A stretch of 6,067 nt of DNA from Pseudomonadota bacterium (lineage in GTDB: Bacteria; Pseudomonadota; Alphaproteobacteria; Rhizobiales; Xanthobacteraceae), in the NCBI GenBank assembly GCA_021779635.1, contig JAJYAH010000455.1, positions 1 to 6,067 on the forward strand, written 5' to 3'. The position numbers and the translations under genes were made by a program. Below are positions 1 through 4,967 of the stretch, piece by piece. How positions within the stretch are numbered: the stretch's first letter is position 1; the number at the start of each line of letters is the position of its first letter. The notes below the pieces were generated by a model that saw only the letters and a list, made by a program, of their open reading frames with translations, was not told the origin of the DNA and did no database searches.

Positions 1-323
1 TCGTCCAGCGTTGCATCCGCAAACGCCGGCATGGCATAGCCGTTGAGCGCGCCCGCCGCGAGCATGCCGGCGTAGAGCCTTGGCCTGTTGTCGCCAAGGA
101 CCAGCATCACTTCGCCGGGACCGAAACCGAGGCTCTCGAGCCCCGCCGCGCATGAAATCACGCTGTCGAGCAGCTCCCGCCAGGTCGTCTCTTTCCAGAT
201 GCCCTTGCTTTTCTCGCGCATCGCCACGCGATCGGGAAACACCTCGGCATTCCGCGCCAGCACGCGGATCAGCGTGGTGTCGATGGAGAAGTCCCAGGTC
301 GACCCGGGTTCAGCGCGCGGCAT
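1..323 (-). CDS. AMP-forming acyl-CoA ligase (long-chain fatty acid--CoA ligase type), N-terminal part, cut by window edge
   Basis: Reading down from an ATG at 323 gives 107 codons without a stop, running off the left edge. The product begins MPRAEPGSTWDFSID and continues with features typical of the N-terminus of the ANL (acyl/aryl-CoA synthetase) superfamily: a segment like LIRVLARNAEVFPDRVAMRE, then GIWKETTWRELL, then GFGPGEVMLVLGDNRP and a stretch on the site of access to the nucleotide domain (AGMLAAGALNGYAMPAF). The P-loop and adenylation motifs lie outside the window, so activity cannot be judged. Such enzymes join a carboxylic acid to CoA with ATP. The start is well supported by a GGAGG Shine-Dalgarno at 329-333, 5 nt upstream. 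The gene overlaps the end of the ABC ATPase gene by 14 bp in another frame, implying translational coupling. In related bacteria an AMP ligase often sits among liv-type transporter genes; the permease genes probably follow beyond the edge (inference). The substrate is unknown. Confidence 0.85.
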   Translation of the reverse strand, partial: MPRAEPGSTWDFSIDTTLIRVLARNAEVFPDRVAMREKSKGIWKETTWRELLDSVISCAAGLESLGFGPGEVMLVLGDNRPRLYAGMLAAGALNGYAMPAFADATLD

Positions 324-1152
324 GCGCGCCTCCGATATAGGCGTCGACCACGCGCGGGTCGGCCACGACGTCCGCGGGAATGCCGGTACCAATCATCGCG
401 CCATAGTTCAGCGCCAGCATCCGATCGCAGATGCCGGTGATGACGTCCATGTGGTGCTCGATCAGCAGCACCGTGACCTTGCGTTCGTCGCGCGCATCGA
501 GGATGAAGCGCGCCATGTATTCCTTTTCCTCCTGGTTCATCCCGGCCATCGGTTCGTCGAGGATCAGGAAGCTGGGCTCGGCCGCCAGCGCGCGCGCCAG
601 CTCCACCCGCTTTTTCAGACCGATCGGAATGACATCGACCAGTTCGTCGCGCACGCTTTCAAGCTGCAGGAAGTCGATGACGTCCTCGACCGCGGCGCGG
701 TTCGCCGTCTCGTCATTGCGCGCCAGCCACCAGTAAAATGCGGTGCGCATCACGCTCGGCCTCATGTGAACGTGGCGGCCGAGCAGGATGTTGTCGAGCA
801 CGCTCATGCCGTTGAACAGCGCCAGGTTCTGGAACGTGCGCGCAACTCCAAGGGTCGCGACCTTGTGCGGCGCCATGCCGGTGATGTCGCGACCGTTGAG
901 CGCGATGGTGCCCCGCTGCGGCGGGTAAAAGCCGGTGATGGTGTTGGTCAGGGTGGTCTTGCCGCATCCGTTGGGGCCGACCAGACCGAAAATCTCGCCG
1001 CGTTCGATCCGCATGTCGATGCCGTTCAGCGCGACGATGCCGCCAAACCGTCGTTCAACGGACCGGCATTCAAGTACCGGATCGGTAGTCTCCCCAGCAG
1101 CCAACTTGTTGTTCCGTCCCTGAAGGCTTTGGCACCGCTCGCGGCCGTCCAC
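310..1152 (-). CDS. livG: ABC transporter ATP-binding protein, branched-chain amino acid (LivG) type
   Basis: This 280-residue cytoplasmic ATPase would power a branched-chain amino acid/carboxylate-type importer. Visible motifs are Walker A GPNGCGKTT (59-67), Q-loop Q108 in RTFQN, Walker B FLILDE (195-200), D-loop AGMN (203-206) and the switch histidine H233 in IEHHMD. The C-terminus DPRVVDAYIGG is typical of LivG proteins. The signature motif is degenerate: IPIGLKKR (175-182) replaces the usual LS-GQ-R pattern. The start is uncertain. The frame is open up to a TAA at 1183-1185 and holds no ATG before residue 47; GTG at 1152 has a poor Shine-Dalgarno, and TTG at 1104 would give a shorter N-terminus closer to the family norm. 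No permease or binding protein is in the window. The downstream ligase gene overlaps its end, suggesting co-transcription. The transported substrate may be a carboxylic acid rather than an amino acid (inference from the neighbours). Confidence 0.9.
   Translation of the reverse strand: MDGRERCQSLQGRNNKLAAGETTDPVLECRSVERRFGGIVALNGIDMRIERGEIFGLVGPNGCGKTTLTNTITGFYPPQRGTIALNGRDITGMAPHKVATLGVARTFQNLALFNGMSVLDNILLGRHVHMRPSVMRTAFYWWLARNDETANRAAVEDVIDFLQLESVRDELVDVIPIGLKKRVELARALAAEPSFLILDEPMAGMNQEEKEYMARFILDARDERKVTVLLIEHHMDVITGICDRMLALNYGAMIGTGIPADVVADPRVVDAYIGGAHAAR
329..333 (-). promoter_or_regulatory. Ribosome binding site of the acyl-CoA ligase gene
   Basis: The minus strand reads GGAGG, then CGCGC, then ATG. 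This consensus Shine-Dalgarno lies inside the last codons of the ABC ATPase gene and fixes the ligase start at 323. Confidence 0.7.
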
Positions 1153-1248
1153 AATCGGCGGGTAGTCTTCTTTTGATAGGTCTTATTGGTAAGCTAACGA
1201 ACGTAATATGGTCATGCAAGCGGGCGTTCGGCCTGGATGGCGGGCGCC
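1153..1248 (-). promoter_or_regulatory. 96-bp AT-richer intergenic region, possible internal promoter
   Basis: This is the longest gene-free stretch in the window. Its part from about 1171 to 1216 is clearly richer in A and T than the flanking genes. Two weak sigma70-like pairs can be read on the minus strand. One is TTGCAT (1214-1219), 17 bp, TAGCTT (1191-1196). The other is TTCGTT (1196-1201), 17 bp, TATCAA (1173-1178). Each box matches consensus only partly, so the exact site is a guess. An inverted repeat, CGAACG (1198-1203) and CGTTCG (1225-1230), spans the same region and could be an operator. I see no hairpin followed by a T-run, so no intrinsic terminator for the upstream genes is evident. 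Confidence 0.35.
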
Positions 1249-2130
1249 TCAGCGGCGGCGTTTCGGGCCTCGAATGAATGTCACGACGGCTTCGGTGAAT
1301 GCGTCGTTGCGATCGCCGGCTACCATATGGCCGGCGCCGGCCACATCGGTATAGACGGCATGCGGGGCCAGTTGCAGGAACTGTTGCGCGGCGCTCTCTG
1401 AGACCAGATTGCTCGATCCGCCGCGGATCAAATGGACCGGCAGACGCAGATGCCTTGCCGCGACACTCAGGCGTTCGATGGTTTGCCCGGCCTCGCCCTG
1501 GTTCACGGAAGTGACGAACCGGGGGTCCCAGTGCCAGCGAAACCGGCCATCGTCGCCCTTGCGCAAATAGCGGCTCAAGGTTGCGGAGCCCTCACGACGC
1601 TCGCGGTGCGGAAGGTAGGCGGCGATCGCGTCGGCGGCCTCGTCGGGCGAGGCGAAGCCGTCCACCAGATGCGCCCGCATGAAGCCCAGGATGTGAGCGA
1701 CGCCGCTCGCCTCCATGTGCGGGGTAATATCGACGAGCGTCAGCGAAGCGAATGCGCCCGGTTGCAGCTCGCCTTCGGCGATCAGCCCCGCGAGCCCGCC
1801 AAGCGAGGCGCCGACCAGCGCCGGCTTCTCCGGCAGCTGCGCTGATATCGCCAGCAAGTCCGCGGCGAAATCGTCAAACGTATAGGCGCCGGACGGCGAC
1901 CACTCGCTCTCGCCGTGCCCGCGCATGTCGATGGCAATCGCCTGGTGCCCGGCCTGCATCAGCGCTGATGCGGTTCGGGCCCATGCTGTGCGGGTCTGGC
2001 CGCCGCCATGCGCCAGCACCACCGGCGAGCCGCGGCCGATCACATCGGCCACGATCGCTTGCCCATGGGCACCGGCAAAAAGCTGTCTTCGCTTTTCCAG
2101 CGCCGTCGTCGGCTCCGATTCGCTGTGCAT
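1249..2130 (-). CDS. Alpha/beta hydrolase
   Basis: This is a 293-residue alpha/beta-hydrolase-fold protein with no signal peptide, so probably cytoplasmic. Visible elements are an oxyanion-hole motif HGGG (41-44), the strand-turn DMRGHGESEW (68-77), the nucleophile elbow GASLG with S109 (107-111), and the catalytic histidine H268 in GAGHMVAGDRND. After the late beta strand, where an Asp or Glu is expected, the sequence reads RGGSSNLVS with Asn at 241; D134 (LVDITPH) is a possible substitute acid. The family includes esterases, thioesterases, epoxide hydrolases and cofactor-free haloperoxidase-like proteins, so the reaction is not known; a thioesterase or ester-cleaving role in the same acyl-CoA pathway is a guess. 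ATG at 2130 starts 12 bp after the hydratase stop, with only a weak GGGA ahead of it, so translation is probably coupled to that gene. The C-terminus is basic (GPKRRR). Confidence 0.88.
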   Translation of the reverse strand: MHSESEPTTALEKRRQLFAGAHGQAIVADVIGRGSPVVLAHGGGQTRTAWARTASALMQAGHQAIAIDMRGHGESEWSPSGAYTFDDFAADLLAISAQLPEKPALVGASLGGLAGLIAEGELQPGAFASLTLVDITPHMEASGVAHILGFMRAHLVDGFASPDEAADAIAAYLPHRERREGSATLSRYLRKGDDGRFRWHWDPRFVTSVNQGEAGQTIERLSVAARHLRLPVHLIRGGSSNLVSESAAQQFLQLAPHAVYTDVAGAGHMVAGDRNDAFTEAVVTFIRGPKRRR

Positions 2131-2142
2131 CGATAATCCCGG

Positions 2143-2904
2143 CTAGCCGAATTTCGGCTTTCGCTTCTCGCGAAACGCGGCGATGCCTTCCTTGGCATCG
2201 TCATGCATGAACAACAGCGGAAAGCCGTCGATCGCGTGCCGCATCTCGTCGCCGCCGAGGCCGCGATTGTAGAACGATTTGGCCATCTGCACCGCAAGCC
2301 TCGGCTTCGAAGCGATGCGCCCGGCGAATTCCATCGCTTCCGCCATCAGCTTTTCGTGCGGCACGACGCGCAGCACCAGCCCCAGTTGGTAGGCTTCCTC
2401 CGCGCTGATGGGATCGCCGAGGATGCTCAGTTCCTTGGCCTTGGGACGGCCGACGATTTCGGCGAGCCGAACGATCGCAAATCCCGGCAGCAGCCCGAGC
2501 TTGATCTCAGGCACCGCGAACTGCGCCCGGTCGGAGGCGATAATGAAATCCGAGGCGATTGCGACCTCGAAGCCGCCGCCATAGGCGAGGCCGTTGACGG
2601 CTGAGATCACCGGCTTGCCGCAGTTTTCCGGCGCAGCCAGCACACCCAGCACCGTGAACATGAAGTTGCGGACCGCCTCGGGATCGAATTGAAAACCGCT
2701 GATATCGGCGCCCGCGCAAAATGCCTTCTCGCCGCTGCCGGTGATGATGGCGACGCGGATATCATGGTCGGCATCGACCCGTTTGAGGCCTTCGACGATC
2801 CCCTCGCGGATGCCTGGGCTCAACGCATTGAGCTTGGATGGTTCGTCGAGCGTCAGGATCGCTATTTTTCCCCTGGTCTCGTAATTGACGCTTCCCAGTC
2901 TCAT
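2143..2904 (-). CDS. Enoyl-CoA hydratase/isomerase (crotonase family)
   Basis: This 253-residue protein has the usual length and order of a crotonase. It would add water across the double bond of a 2-enoyl-CoA. Numbered from the ATG at 2904, it shows the oxyanion-hole segment CAGADI (63-68), NGLAYGGGFE (104-113) with E113, and VPEIKLGLLPG (131-141) with E133. E113 and E133 match Glu144 and Glu164 of rat mitochondrial hydratase, so hydratase activity is plausible rather than only isomerase activity. Two starts are adjacent, GTG at 2907 and ATG at 2904; AGGAG at 2913-2917 lies 8 nt before the ATG and 5 nt before the GTG, so ATG is preferred. The gene follows the carboxylase alpha gene by 47 bp and precedes the hydrolase by 12 bp. 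In a liu-like pathway it could hydrate methylglutaconyl-CoA or a similar carboxylated enoyl-CoA, but family membership alone does not show this. Confidence 0.93.
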   Translation of the reverse strand: MRLGSVNYETRGKIAILTLDEPSKLNALSPGIREGIVEGLKRVDADHDIRVAIITGSGEKAFCAGADISGFQFDPEAVRNFMFTVLGVLAAPENCGKPVISAVNGLAYGGGFEVAIASDFIIASDRAQFAVPEIKLGLLPGFAIVRLAEIVGRPKAKELSILGDPISAEEAYQLGLVLRVVPHEKLMAEAMEFAGRIASKPRLAVQMAKSFYNRGLGGDEMRHAIDGFPLLFMHDDAKEGIAAFREKRKPKFG

Positions 2905-2911
2905 CACTTTT

Positions 2912-2917
2912 ACTCCT
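2912..2917 (-). promoter_or_regulatory. Ribosome binding site of the enoyl-CoA hydratase gene
   Basis: AGGAGT on the minus strand is followed by AAAA, then the tandem starts GTG and ATG. The 8-nt spacing from AGGAG favours the ATG at 2904 over the GTG at 2907. Confidence 0.65.
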
Positions 2918-2923
2918 GGTTAT

Positions 2924-2951
2924 TGCCGGGCTTGGTAGATCGATCCCGGCA
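2924..2951 (-). other. Intercistronic stem-loop between carboxylase alpha and hydratase genes
   Basis: TGCCGGG at 2945-2951 (minus-strand reading) and CCCGGCA at 2924-2930 form a perfect 7-bp inverted repeat with a 14-nt loop. It begins directly after the TGA of the carboxylase gene and ends 6 nt before the hydratase Shine-Dalgarno AGGAG. There is no T-run behind it, so it is not a classical intrinsic terminator; an mRNA processing or stability element, or a device that tunes expression of the downstream genes, fits better. Function is inferred, not shown. Confidence 0.5.
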
Positions 2952-4949
2952 TCAGTTCGTCTGTTCCGGCTCGACGATGACAATGACGGCGTTGCGTTCA
3001 ACGGTTTCACCGGCGCGGCAATTGACGGCGGTCACGACGCCGTCGATTTCGCTGCTGACGCGCAATTCCATCTTCATCGATTCGAGCACCGCGGCGACGT
3101 CTCCGGCCTTGACCTTGTCACCGACGGCGACGTTGACCTTCAGGATCATGCCCATCATCGGCGCCCGCAGTTCGCCGCTGGTTTCCGCCACCGCGCTGAT
3201 GTAGGTGAGGTACGGCACCGCGGTCAGCGCGTGGATGCCGCGGCGGTCGTGGACGAAAATCGTCTGTGCCTCCTGATGAATTCGCACCGTCTCGCGGCGC
3301 GCGCCGACGATGGCGGTAAAGCTGTCGTCGGCAAGCGGGACCAGCGCGACCTGCAGTCTGTCGTCATTGACGCTGACGGTCATCGATCCGTCCGCTTGCA
3401 GCGGCGCGAACCGTATCTCGGCGCTCGCGCCGCTCTCCTCGAGATGGAGGATCGGTATCGGCGACAATCCCTCGCCGCCGGCGGCCATGTGCCAGCCGGT
3501 CATGTCGCGCGACTGCCACGGGCTGCGCGCGGCGGGTCGGCGTCGCCGGGTGATCCAGAAATACGCGCCGAGCGCGAGCGCTTCGGTGTCGGGTTCTCTG
3601 GTCTTGTCGACGAGCTGGTCGATCTGGTCGTCGATCAGCCGGGTATAGAAGGTGGCGTTGCGCGTCGCCGGCAGCTCGATCAGGCGCTCAAGGAATCCCT
3701 GATTGGTCGTGATGCCGAAGATGGAAGTGTCGTCGAGCGCCTGTTTCAGCCGGTCGAGCGCCTCATCGCGGGTGTCGGCATGGGTGATCAGCTTCGCCAG
3801 CATCGAATCGTAATAGGGCGTGACGACGGAGCCGCTCTCGACGCCGGTTTCGACGCGAACGCCTTGACCGGGAAACCGGACATAGGCCAGTTCGCCGGTG
3901 CAGGGCAGAAAGTTGTTGGCGGGGTCTTCCGCGCAGATCCGGGCCTCGACAGCGTGACCGCGGCATGTCACGTCATCTTGCGCAAACGGCAGCCCCTCGC
4001 CGGCGGCTATGCGCAACATCAGCTCGACGATATCGATGCCGGTGACCAGTTCGGTGACGGGGTGCTCGACCTGCAGCCGCGGATTGACTTCGAGAAAGTA
4101 ATAGGTGTCATCGCGCAGGATGAATTCGACCGTGCCCACGCCGCGATAGTTCAGGCGCTTGCCGAGCCGCACCGCGTCGGCAGCGATCTTCTCGCGCAGT
4201 TTCGGCGACAGATTGGCGGCCGGCGCTTCCTCGATGACCTTCTGATGCCGCCGCTGCAGCGAGCATTCGCGCTCGAACAGATGGATCACATTGCCTTTGC
4301 CGTCGCCGGCGATCTGCACCTCGATATGACGGCCGCGCTCGACCAGTTTTTCGACGATCAATCCGGCATAGCCGAAGGAATTCTTGGCCTCCCGCATGGC
4401 GGATTCGATTTCGCCGGCAAGACCATCGAAGTTCGAGACGGCGCGCATGCCCTTGCCGCCGCCGCCGGCCGCGGCCTTCAGCATCACCGGAGGCTCGAGT
4501 TCGCGCACGATGAGGTCGATTTCGGCCGGATCCTCGCTCGGCGTCTTGCTGCCGGGGACGATCGGCACCTTGGCGGCTTCGGCTTCCTGCTTGGCGGAGG
4601 CCTTGTCGCCCAAGCGTTCAATGACCTCGGCCGTCGGCCCGATGAAAACGAGGCCAGCGGCTTCCACGGCGCGGGCAAACGCCGCATTTTCGGCGAGGAA
4701 GCCGAACCCGGGATGAATGGCCTCCGCGCCGACGGCTTTGGCCGCGGCAATGACCGCATCGATGCGCAGGTAGCTCTCGGACGCAGCGGCGCCGCCGATT
4801 TCGATCGACTCGCCGATTTCCTTGACATGCAACGCGTTGGCGTCAGCTGCGGAGTGCACGCCTGCGACCGCGATGCCGAGCCGATGACAGGTTCGCGCTA
4901 TCCGGCAGGCAATTTCACCGCGGTTGGCGATCAGGATTTTCTTGAACAC
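2952..4949 (-). CDS. Acyl-CoA carboxylase alpha subunit (biotin carboxylase + biotin carrier), methylcrotonyl-CoA carboxylase-like
   Basis: This 665-residue subunit carboxylates its own biotin using ATP and bicarbonate, then presents carboxybiotin to the beta subunit encoded just upstream. Order: biotin carboxylase N-domain (about 1-112, ILIANRGEIACRI, HPGFGFLAEN), ATP-grasp (about 113-320) with the glycine-rich loop GGGGKGM (162-168), carboxylase C-domain (about 330-440), a linker/BT region (about 440-590) with an Arg-rich stretch at 468-471, and a biotinyl domain (about 591-662). Residues matching the E. coli AccC active site are present with an offset of at most one: K116, K158, H208, E210, K237, E275, E287, R291. 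Biotin would be attached to K626 in ESMKME. The carrier motif reads APMMG rather than the common APMPG. The start is GTG at 4949, backed by AGAGGA 8 nt upstream and by the normal family N-terminus MFKKILIANRGE. Length and layout suit MCC, geranyl-CoA or related carboxylases; the substrate is unresolved. Confidence 0.94.
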   Translation of the reverse strand: MFKKILIANRGEIACRIARTCHRLGIAVAGVHSAADANALHVKEIGESIEIGGAAASESYLRIDAVIAAAKAVGAEAIHPGFGFLAENAAFARAVEAAGLVFIGPTAEVIERLGDKASAKQEAEAAKVPIVPGSKTPSEDPAEIDLIVRELEPPVMLKAAAGGGGKGMRAVSNFDGLAGEIESAMREAKNSFGYAGLIVEKLVERGRHIEVQIAGDGKGNVIHLFERECSLQRRHQKVIEEAPAANLSPKLREKIAADAVRLGKRLNYRGVGTVEFILRDDTYYFLEVNPRLQVEHPVTELVTGIDIVELMLRIAAGEGLPFAQDDVTCRGHAVEARICAEDPANNFLPCTGELAYVRFPGQGVRVETGVESGSVVTPYYDSMLAKLITHADTRDEALDRLKQALDDTSIFGITTNQGFLERLIELPATRNATFYTRLIDDQIDQLVDKTREPDTEALALGAYFWITRRRRPAARSPWQSRDMTGWHMAAGGEGLSPIPILHLEESGASAEIRFAPLQADGSMTVSVNDDRLQVALVPLADDSFTAIVGARRETVRIHQEAQTIFVHDRRGIHALTAVPYLTYISAVAETSGELRAPMMGMILKVNVAVGDKVKAGDVAAVLESMKMELRVSSEIDGVVTAVNCRAGETVERNAVIVIVEPEQTN

Positions 4950-4957
4950 TGCCGATA

Positions 4958-4963
4958 TCCTCT
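4958..4963 (-). promoter_or_regulatory. Ribosome binding site supporting the GTG start of the carboxylase alpha gene
   Basis: AGAGGA on the minus strand lies in the 18-bp gap after the beta-subunit stop, 8 nt before GTG at 4949. It supports the non-ATG start, which also gives the canonical biotin carboxylase N-terminus. Confidence 0.65.
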
Positions 4964-4967
4964 GTCG

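Noticed and set aside
88..1176. A 362-codon open frame on the plus strand across the ABC ATPase and ligase genes
   Set aside because: It is antisense to two genes with clear family motifs, its protein shows no recognisable domain and looks compositionally random. Long antisense frames are expected in GC-rich DNA.
1222..1251. Possible terminator after the hydrolase gene, from the GC-rich stretch there
   Set aside because: Only a short 4-bp pairing can be drawn and no T-run follows, so an intrinsic terminator is not supported.
1432..3204. Several plus-strand open frames of 100-170 codons opposite the hydrolase, hydratase and carboxylase genes
   Set aside because: All are shadows of well-supported minus-strand genes and show no motifs, plausible starts or ribosome sites of their own that I can support.
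3535..3546. Arg-rich stretch (RRRR) in the carboxylase alpha subunit as a sign of frameshift
   Set aside because: The reading frame continues into the expected SPWQSRDMTGWHM segment and an intact biotinyl domain, so it is a linker feature rather than an error.
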